A stretch of 64,000 nucleotides of DNA from assembly GCF_051594765.1 (NCBI RefSeq), contig NZ_JBPPGJ010000018.1, positions 73,400 through 137,399 on the forward strand. Reading direction: 5' to 3'. Below, piece by piece: positions 49,743-58,458 of this stretch. This DNA comes from Paenibacillus_AR sp051594765. GTDB taxonomy: Bacteria; Bacillota; Bacilli; Paenibacillales; NBRC-103111. Below the pieces are notes generated by a model. The model had not been told where the DNA came from and searched no databases. It saw only the letters and a list, made by a program, of their open reading frames with translations. A program made the translations under genes and the position numbers. How positions within the stretch are numbered: position 1 is the stretch's first letter; every line of letters starts with the position of its first letter.

Positions 49743-52027
49743 TGGCGATTCTTGAGAAGAACCTGGTTAACTCCGCCGAGCAAGTCACAACCTTCGAATC
49801 CGGCAACGAGATGGCCGCTACTGCAGCCGCTCAGATCGACTACCATCTGATGGGATACTTCCCGATTACCCCTTCCACCGAAGTGGCCCAATATCTGGAC
49901 CAAATGAAAACCCGCGGCGAGCATAACATCCAGCTGGTAGCGGCAGACGGCGAGCATGGCGCGGCAGGGATCTGCTACGGTGCAGCCGTTGCAGGCGCAC
50001 GCGTGCTGAACGCCACTAGCTCCCAAGGCTTGCTGTACATGCTGGAGCAGCTGCCGACCCAATCCGGCACCCGCTTCCCGATGGTATTGAACCTGGTATG
50101 CCGTGCCGTCAGCGGTCCGCTTGATATCCGCGGCGACCACTCCGACTTGTACTACGCCCTGAACACCGGTTGGGTGATCTTGACCGCATCCACACCGCAG
50201 GCCGTATATGATATGAACATTATGGCTCTTAAGCTGGCCGAACATTCCGAAGTGCGCCTTCCGGTTATCGTCGCATACGACGGCTTCTTCACCTCTCACC
50301 AGAAGCGCAAGGTTCAGTACTTCAAGGATCGCAACGTGGTGCAGTCGTTCGTCGGCGAGCGTCCGACCAACTTCCCGAACATCAGCGATCCGCGCAATCC
50401 GATCACCGTCGGCTCCCACATGAACGGGGACGACCTGATCAACAACAACTACCAGCAATCCGAAGCCCTGTACCATGCAGGTGAAGTGTACGAGAAGCTC
50501 CAAGCCGAATATGCCGCCCTGTCCGGCCGCGAATATCCGACCTTGGATCTGTATCGTATGGAAGACGCTGAAGTAGCGCTGTTCCTCGTGAACTCCGCTG
50601 GCGAAGCAGCTAAGGATTCCGTTGACAAGCTGCGCGCCCAAGGCATCAAAGCCGGTCTGATCCGTCCGAACGTCATCCGTCCGTTCCCGGCCGAAGCCCT
50701 GCGCAAGGCATTGAAGAATGTAAAAGCTCTTCTTGTAGGCGAGCGTGCCGATTCGTACGGCGCTCATGGCGGCAACCTGACTCATGAAGTTCGTTCCGCC
50801 CTGCAGGTTGACCAAGACAACAAGACCGTTATCCTGAGCCGTATCTTCGGTGTCGGCGGTAAGGACTTCTACAGCGAAGATGCGGAAGAATTCCTCCGTC
50901 TCGCAGTGGACGCAGCCCAAAAAGGCTACGCCGAGAAGCCGTTCGACTACTACGGCCATACCCCGGGTATCCACGGTCATGCCGCAGAGCAGCGTGTTAT
51001 CGAGCCTCTGCACGGCGAGTCTTACAAGACCGGCTTGATCACCGTTACCGTGGACGAAGAGACCGGCAAAGTGAAGGCGAAGGTACCTCCGCTTCGCAGC
51101 CTGACCAAGAAGCCGAAGCGGTTCGCACCGGGTCACGGCGCATGTCCGGGCTGTGGCGTACTGCCGGCACTTGAACTGTTCTTCAAGGGGATCGAGGGAG
51201 ATATCGTCGCATTGTTCCAGACCGGATGCGCATATGTTATTTCCGCTTCCTATCCGTATACCTCCCATAAGCAATCCTTCGTTCACAACCTGTTCCAGAA
51301 CGGCGGTGCGACGGTAGCCGGTATGGTCGAAGCTTTCCTCGAAATGAAGCGCCGCGGTGAAGTGAACGTATCCGACGATCTGACCTTCGTCATGGTTACC
51401 GGCGACGGCGGTATGGACATCGGTATGGGTGCAGCAATCGGCGCAGCTCTTCGGAACCATAAAATGATTATGCTCGAGTATGACAACGAGGGTTACATGA
51501 ACACCGGTTCCCAGCTGTCCTATTCCACTCCGCTGGGCCACATGACCTCCACCTCCGGTGTGGGCAAGGCTCAGAAGGGTAAAGGGTACCATCATAAAGA
51601 TACTCCGCAGATCATGGCTTCCTGTAACATTCCTTATGTATTCACCGGCTCCGAAGCGTATCCGCTGGATCTGATCCAGAAGGCCGCTAAGGCCCAATGG
51701 TATGCTCAGAACGTAGGCTGCGTATATGGCAAGATTCTGATCACCTGTCCGCTGAACTGGAAGACAGAAGACCGTCTGGGCCAGAAGATCGTGAAGACCG
51801 CCGTGGATTCCTGCTTCTTCCCGCTGTATGAGATCGAGAACGGTGTAACGAACATCACCTACGATCCGGAAGCGAAGGGTTCCCGTATTCCGGTAACCGA
51901 GTGGCTGAAGTCCATGGGCAAGTCCAAGCACTTGCTGAAGGAAGATGAGCTGCTGGTGGAATTCGAGCAAGAAGTCGAGCGCAGATGGCAACGTCTGAAG
52001 GCGAAGCACGAAAATCCGCTGCTGTAA
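49742..52027 (+). CDS. 2-oxoacid:ferredoxin oxidoreductase, fused alpha-beta subunits
   Basis: A 761-residue fusion. The alpha part begins with the substrate-contact YFPITPSTE and VCRAVSGPLDIRGDHSD; the beta part has GHGACPGCG with cluster cysteines and the thiamine diphosphate site GDGGMDIGMGAA with EYDNEGYMNTG. No ferredoxin domain of its own: that is supplied by the preceding gene. Substrate could be pyruvate, 2-oxoglutarate or a branched 2-oxoacid; the hydrogenase neighbours favour pyruvate. A terminator follows at 52078. Confidence 0.92.
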   Translation: MAILEKNLVNSAEQVTTFESGNEMAATAAAQIDYHLMGYFPITPSTEVAQYLDQMKTRGEHNIQLVAADGEHGAAGICYGAAVAGARVLNATSSQGLLYMLEQLPTQSGTRFPMVLNLVCRAVSGPLDIRGDHSDLYYALNTGWVILTASTPQAVYDMNIMALKLAEHSEVRLPVIVAYDGFFTSHQKRKVQYFKDRNVVQSFVGERPTNFPNISDPRNPITVGSHMNGDDLINNNYQQSEALYHAGEVYEKLQAEYAALSGREYPTLDLYRMEDAEVALFLVNSAGEAAKDSVDKLRAQGIKAGLIRPNVIRPFPAEALRKALKNVKALLVGERADSYGAHGGNLTHEVRSALQVDQDNKTVILSRIFGVGGKDFYSEDAEEFLRLAVDAAQKGYAEKPFDYYGHTPGIHGHAAEQRVIEPLHGESYKTGLITVTVDEETGKVKAKVPPLRSLTKKPKRFAPGHGACPGCGVLPALELFFKGIEGDIVALFQTGCAYVISASYPYTSHKQSFVHNLFQNGGATVAGMVEAFLEMKRRGEVNVSDDLTFVMVTGDGGMDIGMGAAIGAALRNHKMIMLEYDNEGYMNTGSQLSYSTPLGHMTSTSGVGKAQKGKGYHHKDTPQIMASCNIPYVFTGSEAYPLDLIQKAAKAQWYAQNVGCVYGKILITCPLNWKTEDRLGQKIVKTAVDSCFFPLYEIENGVTNITYDPEAKGSRIPVTEWLKSMGKSKHLLKEDELLVEFEQEVERRWQRLKAKHENPLL

Positions 52028-52077
52028 TCTTTTGACTATCTTACAGACTTTGCACCACTGAATTTGTGATTGTCCTC

Positions 52078-52128
52078 ACACTCGCGGGTCGTTCTCCAAT
52101 TCGTCACATGACGCCCCGCGAGTGTTTA
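52078..52128 (+). terminator. Terminator of the oxidoreductase operon
   Basis: ACACTCGCGGG pairs with CCCGCGAGTGT across a 26-nt loop, followed by TTAATA. Confidence 0.65.
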
Positions 52129-52139
52129 ATACGCGAGGT

Positions 52140-52155
52140 TGTGAAGAAATTCACT
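52140..52155. promoter_or_regulatory. Fnr-type box 2 (upstream of hydCBA)
   Basis: TGTGA-AGAAAT-TCACT, preceded by T so that TTGTGAA-N4-TTCACT also resembles a Rex site. For Fnr at -41.5 the start would fall at 52189, which is exactly the first base of a hairpin. No strong -10 hexamer is seen (TACTGA at 52177). Confidence 0.65.
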
Positions 52156-52188
52156 GCAATAGATTGCCAGCTTGCTTACTGAATATTT

Positions 52189-52207
52189 GTTTTGCCTACG
52201 GCAAAAC
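52189..52207 (+). other. 5' hairpin just before the hydC ribosome site
   Basis: GTTTTGCC-TAC-GGCAAAAC, a perfect 8-bp stem with 3-nt loop, ending a few bases before the AGGAGG of hydC. Likely a 5' mRNA stabiliser or start-site control. Confidence 0.5.
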
Positions 52208-52225
52208 GCTTAGGAGGATCAACTT

Positions 52226-52720
52226 ATGGGAGAAAAATGCTGTTGCGGCGGTAATGCAGTTGCCGACGAACGGTTAGAGAAGGTCAAACACGCTATTGAA
52301 ACCTTCGCACCTATGAAAGGCGCTTTGATTCCGGTGCTCCACGAGGTTCAGGATCTGTACGGCTTCCTGCCGGAGGACGTGCTGCTGCTCGTATCCGAAG
52401 GGCTGAATGTTCCGCTGTCCGAGATTTACGGCGTGGCTTCGTTCTATCACTTCTTCTCGCTGGAGCCGAAGGGCGAACACATCATCCGTATCTGTATGGG
52501 TACCGCTTGCTACATCAAGGGCGCCCAAGCGATCGTCGACACCTTCGCGAAGGAACTGAAGGTGGAAGTCAACAAGACTACGGAAGACGGCAAGTTTACG
52601 CTTGAAGCGACCCGCTGTCTTGGCGCTTGCGGATTGGCTCCGGTATTGACCATCGGCGACAAAGTATACGGCAAAGTGTCGGCCGTCGATGTGCCGAAAA
52701 TTCTGAAGGAATACCAATAA
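52226..52720 (+). CDS. hydC: [FeFe]-hydrogenase HydC subunit (NuoE-like, [2Fe-2S])
   Basis: A 164-residue thioredoxin-like [2Fe-2S] protein of the 24-kDa Complex I type. Cluster cysteines: CMGTACYIKG and CLGACGLAP. The Cys-rich N-terminus (CCCGG) is a small oddity. The family helix GVASFYHFF is present. It is the electron-relay subunit of the HydABC trimer. GGAGG precedes the ATG. 13 nt separate it from hydB. Confidence 0.92.
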   Translation: MGEKCCCGGNAVADERLEKVKHAIETFAPMKGALIPVLHEVQDLYGFLPEDVLLLVSEGLNVPLSEIYGVASFYHFFSLEPKGEHIIRICMGTACYIKGAQAIVDTFAKELKVEVNKTTEDGKFTLEATRCLGACGLAPVLTIGDKVYGKVSAVDVPKILKEYQ

Positions 52721-52733
52721 GGAGGGGAATCGT

Positions 52734-54608
52734 ATGAAGTCTATTCAAGAACTCGAAAGCATTAGAAACAATACGATCGCCCGTGTCGGCCAGCGTCAAG
52801 AAAACGGCGGCTCCTCCGTTACCCGCAAGAGCGTCATGATCTGCGGCGGTACCGGTTGTACTTCTTCCGACTCTATGCCCATCCTGCGGGCGATCGAACA
52901 AGAGCTGAAGAACCACGGCATCGAGAACGAAATTGAAATCGTACGTACCGGCTGCTTCGGCCTTTGCGAGCTGGGCCCGGTCGTGATCGTATATCCGGAC
53001 GGTGCCTTCTACGCCCGCGTCGAGATTAAGGACGTTGCGGAGCTGGTGGAAGAGCATCTGTTGAAGGGCAACGTGGTCAAACGCCTGGTTTACAAGGAAG
53101 CTCTCGAGAAGGACGGCTCCATCAAGCCTCTGAATGAAGTCGGCTTCTTCAAGAAGCAAATGCGTATCGCACTCCGCAATTGCGGTGTGATCGATCCCGA
53201 GAAGATCGAGGAATATATTGCCCGCGACGGATATAAAGCGCTTCATCAAGTCCTGACATCCATGACGCCTCAGCAGGTCATCGACACCATGAAGCAATCC
53301 GGTCTTCGTGGCCGCGGGGGCGGCGGCTTCACCACCGGCATGAAGTGGGAATTCGCGGCCAAGCAAGTGAATGAGCAGAAGTACATGATCTGTAATGCGG
53401 ACGAGGGCGACCCGGGCGCATTCATGGACCGCTCCATTCTGGAAGGCGACCCGCACTCCGTTCTCGAAGCAATGGCCATCGGCGGCTACGCCATCGGCGC
53501 GAACCAAGGCTTCATCTATGTACGCGCCGAGTATCCAATTGCCGTACAGCGTCTGTTCGTTGCCATCCACGAAGCCCGTAAGAACGGTCTTCTGGGTAAG
53601 GATATTTTCGGAACCGGCTTTGATTTCGACGTAGAAGTCCGCTTGGGTGCAGGCGCATTCGTCTGCGGCGAAGAAACCGCTCTGATGAACTCCATCGAAG
53701 GCAAGCGCGGCATGCCGAATCCGAAGCCTCCGTTCCCGGCCGTCGAAGGCCTGTGGCGGAAGCCGACCGTTATCAATAACGTTGAGACCTTCGCCAACAT
53801 CCCGCCGATCATCCTGAATGGCGCGGAATGGTACTCCAGCATCGGCACCGAGAAGTCCAAGGGCACCAAGGTATTCGCATTGGGTGGCAAAATCGTTAAC
53901 ACCGGCCTTGTTGAAGTACCGATGGGCATCACGCTCCGCGAGGTTATCTTCGAGATCGGCGGAGGCATCCCGAACGGCAAGAAGTTCAAAGCGGTTCAAA
54001 CCGGCGGTCCTTCCGGCGGCTGTCTCACCGAAGAGCATCTGGACTGCACCATCGACTATGACACGCTGACCAGCTTGGGATCGATGATGGGCTCCGGTGG
54101 TATGATCGTCATGGACGAAGACAACTGTATGGTTGACGTCGCCCGGTTTTATCTGGACTTCACCCGCGATGAGTCCTGCGGCAAATGTACGCCATGCCGC
54201 GTGGGGACCAAGCGGATGCTGGAGATTCTGGAGCGGATCGTAGAAGGCAAGGGTACCGAGGACGATCTGGAGATTCTGGCTGATCTGTCCGTCAACATCA
54301 AGAATGCATCCCTGTGCGGCTTGGGCCAAACAGCTCCGAACCCGGTTCTCTCGACGCTCAAGTTCTTCCGTCATGAATACATGGCTCACGTGGTCGATCA
54401 CAAATGTCCTTCCGGCGTATGTAAAGACCTCTTGACTTACTCCATCGATCCTGAGCTTTGCAAAGGCTGCAGTCTCTGCGCACGCAAGTGCCCGGTCAAC
54501 GCGATCTCCGGCAAAGTGAAGGAGCCGTACTTACTGGATGCTTCCGTATGTATCAAGTGCGGTCTCTGCTTCGATTCCTGTAAGTTCAAGGCGATTCTCA
54601 GAGGATAA
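52734..54608 (+). CDS. hydB: [FeFe]-hydrogenase HydB subunit (NuoF-like, FMN/NADH)
   Basis: A 624-residue flavoprotein: N-terminal thioredoxin-like [2Fe-2S] domain (CGGTGCTSSDS ... CFGLC), NuoF-type core with FMN loop GRGGGGFTTGMKW and NADH block CNADEGDPGAFMDR, [4Fe-4S] ligands CGKCTPCR, and two added C-terminal [4Fe-4S] motifs (CKGCSLCARKCP and CIKCGLCFDSC). Length and order match the electron-bifurcating HydB of trimeric hydrogenases. It is the site for NAD(H) and probably for bifurcation. AGGAGGGG lies before the ATG. Confidence 0.93.
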   Translation: MKSIQELESIRNNTIARVGQRQENGGSSVTRKSVMICGGTGCTSSDSMPILRAIEQELKNHGIENEIEIVRTGCFGLCELGPVVIVYPDGAFYARVEIKDVAELVEEHLLKGNVVKRLVYKEALEKDGSIKPLNEVGFFKKQMRIALRNCGVIDPEKIEEYIARDGYKALHQVLTSMTPQQVIDTMKQSGLRGRGGGGFTTGMKWEFAAKQVNEQKYMICNADEGDPGAFMDRSILEGDPHSVLEAMAIGGYAIGANQGFIYVRAEYPIAVQRLFVAIHEARKNGLLGKDIFGTGFDFDVEVRLGAGAFVCGEETALMNSIEGKRGMPNPKPPFPAVEGLWRKPTVINNVETFANIPPIILNGAEWYSSIGTEKSKGTKVFALGGKIVNTGLVEVPMGITLREVIFEIGGGIPNGKKFKAVQTGGPSGGCLTEEHLDCTIDYDTLTSLGSMMGSGGMIVMDEDNCMVDVARFYLDFTRDESCGKCTPCRVGTKRMLEILERIVEGKGTEDDLEILADLSVNIKNASLCGLGQTAPNPVLSTLKFFRHEYMAHVVDHKCPSGVCKDLLTYSIDPELCKGCSLCARKCPVNAISGKVKEPYLLDASVCIKCGLCFDSCKFKAILRG

Positions 54609-54626
54609 GGAAGGGAAGAGGTGACT

Positions 54627-56372
54627 ATGGTGGATAAGGTTAAACTTACAATAGACGGAATCGAGATGGAAGTGGAACAAGGCACTACCGTGCTGGAAGC
54701 CGCCCGCGAAGTCGGCATCGAAATTCCTACCCTGTGCCATTTGAAAGGCATTCATGAATCTTCCAGCTGTCGGGTGTGCGTCGTGGAAGTGGGTCCGAGA
54801 TTGATCGCTTCCTGTACCTTGAAGGCTGAACCGAATATGAAGATTCAGACCAACACCAAGAAAGTACGCGACGCCCGCCGGACCGTAGTTGAGCTCCTGC
54901 TCTCCGACCATAACCGCGAGTGCACCACTTGTATGCGCAGCGAAACCTGCGAGCTCCAGTCCGTCTCCAAGGACTTGAACATCCGCAATATCCGGTTCGA
55001 GGGCGCACATTCCAAGACCGGCATTGACCATTCCTCCGCTTCCATCGTTCGCGATGCGGAGAAGTGCATTCTTTGCGGCCGTTGTATCGGCGCTTGCAGC
55101 ACCGTGCAGACCGTGCATGCCATCGGCTTTGCCAACCGCGGCTTCGAGACCAAGGTTACGACCGCTTACGACCGTCCGATCGGCGAAACCAACTGCGTGA
55201 ACTGCGGACAATGTATTACCGCTTGTCCGGTCGGCGCACTGACCGAACGTGACAACACGATGGACGTATGGCATGCCATCGCTGATCCGAACAAATACGT
55301 CGTGGTTCAGACCGCACCGGCCGTTCGTGTCGCTTTGGGTGAAGAATTCGGCTACCCGATGGGTACTCGTGTAACCGGCAAGATGGTTACTGCACTGCGC
55401 AAACTGGGCTTCGATAAAGTGTTCGACACCAACTTTGCCGCTGACTTGACCATCATGGAAGAGGGAACCGAGCTGATCTCCCGCCTGACCTCCGGCGAGA
55501 AGCTTCCGCTGATGACCTCCTGCTGTCCGGGCTGGGTCAAGTTCGTCGAGCACAACTTCCCGGATCTGACCGATAATCTGTCCACCTGCAAATCTCCGCA
55601 CGAGATGGAAGGGGCCATGATCAAGCACTTCTACGCCAAGAAGGCCGGAATCGATCCGAAATCCATCGTGACCGTCTCCATCATGCCTTGTACCGCCAAG
55701 AAATACGAAGGCGAGCGGGAAGAGCTCTCCAACGAAGGCATGCAGGACGTGGATTACGTCCTGACCACCCGCGAGCTGGCACAGATGATCAAAGAAGCGG
55801 GAATCGACTTTAAGAACCTGCCCGGCGACAACTTTGACAACCCGATCGGCGAAGGATCCGGCGCAGGCGTGATTTTCGGGGCTACCGGCGGCGTGGCGGA
55901 AGCCGCACTGCGTACCGTTTATGAAGTTCTCTCCGGCAAGGACCTGGATACCATCGAGTACTCCGCAGTCCGCGGCCTGGAAGGCATCAAGGAAAACGAG
56001 CTGGAGCTTCCGAACGGCCAGAAGATTAAGACTGCCGTTATCCATGGCTTGGGCAACGCCCGCAAAGTGATGGAGCTGATCCAGAGCGGAGAGAAGCAAT
56101 ATGACTTCATCGAAGTTATGGCTTGCCCGGGCGGTTGTGTCACCGGCGGCGGACAGCCGATCGTCGATGCGAAGACCCGGACCTCCACCAATGTGAAGGC
56201 TGAGCGCGCCAAGGCGATCTATGCGGAAGATGAGTCCCTGCAGGTCCGCAAGTCCCATAAGAATCCGTACATCCAAGCGCTGTACGCCGAGTTCCTCGGC
56301 AAGCCGAACGGACACCTGGCTCACGAGCTGCTGCATACTCACTATGTGAAGCGGAACAAGTACCACGACTAA
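54627..56372 (+). CDS. hydA: [FeFe]-hydrogenase catalytic subunit HydA (group A3-like)
   Basis: A 581-residue catalytic subunit making or using H2. From the N-terminus: [2Fe-2S] domain (CHLKGIHESSSCRVC), a His-Cys3 [4Fe-4S] site (HNRECTTCMRSETC), two [4Fe-4S] motifs (CILCGRCIGAC, CVNCGQCITACP), then the H-cluster with TSCCPGW (from Thr297), MPCTAKKYE (Cys355) and MACPGGCVTGGGQP (Cys500, Cys504). All H-cluster ligands are present. With HydB and HydC it fits the NAD- and ferredoxin-linked trimer. GTG 54621 is an alternative start. Confidence 0.95.
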   Translation: MVDKVKLTIDGIEMEVEQGTTVLEAAREVGIEIPTLCHLKGIHESSSCRVCVVEVGPRLIASCTLKAEPNMKIQTNTKKVRDARRTVVELLLSDHNRECTTCMRSETCELQSVSKDLNIRNIRFEGAHSKTGIDHSSASIVRDAEKCILCGRCIGACSTVQTVHAIGFANRGFETKVTTAYDRPIGETNCVNCGQCITACPVGALTERDNTMDVWHAIADPNKYVVVQTAPAVRVALGEEFGYPMGTRVTGKMVTALRKLGFDKVFDTNFAADLTIMEEGTELISRLTSGEKLPLMTSCCPGWVKFVEHNFPDLTDNLSTCKSPHEMEGAMIKHFYAKKAGIDPKSIVTVSIMPCTAKKYEGEREELSNEGMQDVDYVLTTRELAQMIKEAGIDFKNLPGDNFDNPIGEGSGAGVIFGATGGVAEAALRTVYEVLSGKDLDTIEYSAVRGLEGIKENELELPNGQKIKTAVIHGLGNARKVMELIQSGEKQYDFIEVMACPGGCVTGGGQPIVDAKTRTSTNVKAERAKAIYAEDESLQVRKSHKNPYIQALYAEFLGKPNGHLAHELLHTHYVKRNKYHD

Positions 56373-56391
56373 ACGTTAGTTATACAATCGG

Positions 56392-56416
56392 CCGTCTCCG
56401 GTTCGTCCGGAGACGG
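56392..56416 (+). terminator. Strong hairpin after hydA
   Basis: CCGTCTCCGG pairs with CCGGAGACGG around a 5-nt loop, without a T run, so it may protect the hydCBA mRNA end rather than stop polymerase. Confidence 0.55.
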
Positions 56417-56478
56417 CGGATTACAAAATAAGATTCAGCCTAATTGCAAGGATCATCTGAGCATGAGGGGAAGGGATC

Positions 56479-56535
56479 GTCAAAGCTAGAAACCTTCCGA
56501 GCGTATCCGTAACGGTAAGGTTTTTCTATTTTGAC
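56479..56535 (+). terminator. Structured leader/terminator before the TM1266-type gene
   Basis: An inner stem (GAAACCTT-CCG with CGG-AAGGTTTTTC) ending in a T tract is nested in outer arms GTCAAA/TTTGAC. It looks like a terminator or attenuator between hydA and the small regulator gene. Confidence 0.55.
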
Positions 56536-56578
56536 GAGGCCCGGGATGACTTGTGGTGCGGGCTCGGAAGGAGCTTGT

Positions 56579-56827
56579 ATGGACAAGAGAATCGGTGTGG
56601 TGAATATCGTCGTTCGGGAATTTGAAGGAGTCTCCAAGGTCAATGCCATTCTCCACGATTGTATGGATATTATCGTGGGAAGATTGGGTCTCCCTTATAA
56701 GGATCGGGGTATCTCCGCCGTCATCACCCTGGTAGTGGATGCAACATCCGATGAGATCAGTTCATTAACCGGCAAGCTTGGCAAGATCGAAGGCATCAAC
56801 GTCAAGTCGGTTATGAACAAACTCTAG
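56579..56827 (+). CDS. TM1266-type iron-only hydrogenase system regulator
   Basis: An 82-residue ACT/NikR-like ferredoxin-fold protein: MDKRIGVVNIVV, CMDIIVGRLGLP, a central GISAVITLVV strand and KIEGINVKSVM. This is the small protein family found beside [FeFe]-hydrogenase maturation genes and annotated as a putative regulator; biochemical function is not proven. The start at 56579 follows GGAAGGAGC. It is the first gene of the maturation group and is preceded by a structured leader. Confidence 0.85.
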   Translation: MDKRIGVVNIVVREFEGVSKVNAILHDCMDIIVGRLGLPYKDRGISAVITLVVDATSDEISSLTGKLGKIEGINVKSVMNKL

Positions 56828-56897
56828 ATGGTGTTCCGTGCTTCGAAGATACGGTGCGGGAATGAACGATTCTTCTAATATAAGGGAGGAGACTACC

Positions 56898-58322
56898 ATG
56901 GAACCGATCAAAGAATATTTCGCCAAGGATATTATCCGCGAGGATGAGATTTATGGCTCTATAGCCGCCGGTCAACAGCTGGCTCAGCACACAAGCACGG
57001 TTAGAACGTTGTTGGAAAAAGCGAAAACATGCGCCGGTTTGACCCATAGGGAAGCAGCTATTCTTCTGCATGTGCAGGATCCGGAGATTTGGCAGGAGAT
57101 CTTTGCATCCGCAAAAGAGATCAAAGAGAAAATATACGGAAAACGGATCGTGATCTTTGCTCCGCTATACGTCAGCAATTTCTGTGTTAACAACTGCGAC
57201 TATTGCGGATATAAGCACTCCAATACCAGCTTCAAGCGCCGGAAATTGACCATGGAGGAACTGGAGAAGGAAGTGGAAGTGCTTCAGTCTCTCGGTCATA
57301 AGCGGATCGTCTTGGAGGTCGGGGAAGACCCCAAAAACTGCTCCATCGACTATATCGTGGAGTGTATCCGCAAGATCTATTCCGTTAAAGTGAACAACGG
57401 CAGCATTCGCCGCATCAATGTGAACATTGCAGCAACGACGGTCGAAGATTACCGCAAGCTCCGAGACGCGGAGATCGGAACCTATACGTTATTCCAAGAG
57501 AGCTATCACAAAGCGACCTACGAAAAACACCATCCGTCAGGCCCAAAACGCGACTTCAATTATCACACCACAGCCATGCACCGCGCCATGCAAGGCGGGC
57601 TGGACGATGTGGGACTCGGAGTACTGTACGGACTTTATGACTATAAATTTGAAACGATCGCCATGCTCATGCACGCCGAGCACCTGGAGCAATCCTTCGG
57701 CTGCGGTCCCCACACCGTATCCGTTCCTCGGATGCGCGCGGCAGAAGGTGTAGATCTGAATTCGTTCCCCCACTTGGTAACGGATGAGCAGTTTAAGCAG
57801 ATCGTCGCGATTCTACGGCTTGCCGTGCCCTATGCCGGGATGATTCTCTCGACACGCGAAGAGTCCCAATTCAGAGACGAGGTCCTTGCTTTGGGTGTTT
57901 CTCAGATCAGCGCCGGCTCCTGCACGGGCGTTGGCGGCTACGTCGAGGAATACCGGATGAAGAACCCGGACGAGAAGCCCCAATTCGAAGTAGGGGACCA
58001 CCGCTCCCCGATGGAGATTGTCAAAAGCTTGTGCTCCGGCGGCTATCTGCCTAGCTACTGCACGGCTTGCTACCGGGAAGGCCGAACGGGAGACCGGTTC
58101 ATGCGGCTTGCGAAGACCGGTCAAATCCAGAACGTATGCGAACCGAACGCATTATTGACCTTCAAAGAGTTCTTGATGGATTACGGTGATGCAGAAGCCG
58201 TCGAGATGGGGGAGAAGCTGATTCAAGACAGCTTGAACAGCATTCCGAAGGAAGCGGCCAAGCGGGCCACTTTGGATCGCATGAAGCGGATCGAAGCGGG
58301 CGAGAGAGACTTGAGATTCTAA
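56898..58322 (+). CDS. hydG: [FeFe]-hydrogenase maturase HydG (radical SAM tyrosine lyase)
   Basis: A 474-residue radical SAM enzyme that cleaves tyrosine to supply CO and cyanide for the H-cluster. The SAM cluster motif is Cys96-x3-Cys100-x2-Cys103 (CVNNCDYC), and the HydG-specific C-terminal cluster site is Cys388-x2-Cys391-x22-Cys414. The ThiH-like barrel and conserved LFQESYHKATYEKHHPSG are present. The start at 56898 follows AGGGAGGA; upstream frame is open but unsupported. It acts with HydE and HydF. Confidence 0.94.
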   Translation: MEPIKEYFAKDIIREDEIYGSIAAGQQLAQHTSTVRTLLEKAKTCAGLTHREAAILLHVQDPEIWQEIFASAKEIKEKIYGKRIVIFAPLYVSNFCVNNCDYCGYKHSNTSFKRRKLTMEELEKEVEVLQSLGHKRIVLEVGEDPKNCSIDYIVECIRKIYSVKVNNGSIRRINVNIAATTVEDYRKLRDAEIGTYTLFQESYHKATYEKHHPSGPKRDFNYHTTAMHRAMQGGLDDVGLGVLYGLYDYKFETIAMLMHAEHLEQSFGCGPHTVSVPRMRAAEGVDLNSFPHLVTDEQFKQIVAILRLAVPYAGMILSTREESQFRDEVLALGVSQISAGSCTGVGGYVEEYRMKNPDEKPQFEVGDHRSPMEIVKSLCSGGYLPSYCTACYREGRTGDRFMRLAKTGQIQNVCEPNALLTFKEFLMDYGDAEAVEMGEKLIQDSLNSIPKEAAKRATLDRMKRIEAGERDLRF

Positions 58323-58348
58323 TTCCGCGAACGCCAGTCGGAGATGTA

Positions 58349-58357
58349 TGTTATAAT
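58349..58357 (+). promoter_or_regulatory. Extended -10 promoter upstream of hydF
   Basis: TG-T-TATAAT. RNA would start near 58364, at the base of a hairpin and ahead of the Fnr-type box. Confidence 0.55.
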
Positions 58358-58360
58358 GAA

Positions 58361-58388
58361 GGAGATCGTACGACAGGGTACGGTCTCC
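58361..58388 (+). other. Hairpin at the hydG-hydF junction
   Basis: GGAGATCGTAC pairs with GTACGGTCTCC (one G-U) around a 6-nt loop; no T tract follows. Either a weak terminator of hydG or a 5' element of hydF RNA. Confidence 0.5.
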
Positions 58389-58401
58389 TGCAATTACTAT
58401 A

Positions 58402-58417
58402 TGTGAATTAATTCACT
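58402..58417. promoter_or_regulatory. Fnr-type box 3 (upstream of hydF)
   Basis: TGTGA-ATTAAT-TCACT, the third copy of the same box in the block. It lies downstream of the TATAAT promoter at 58352, so it would block that promoter's elongation or activate a second promoter closer to hydF (weak TACCTT at 58436). Confidence 0.65.
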
Positions 58418-58458
58418 ATTGGATGTCGATGGCATACCTTGCAGAGGAGTGAAAGAAC

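Noticed and set aside
49736..52009. 757-codon open frame on the minus strand opposite the alpha-beta oxidoreductase
   Set aside because: It has no ribosome site or recognisable domain and mirrors a strongly codon-biased gene; similar long shadows lie opposite 48738-49739, 52596-54401 and 54531-56366.
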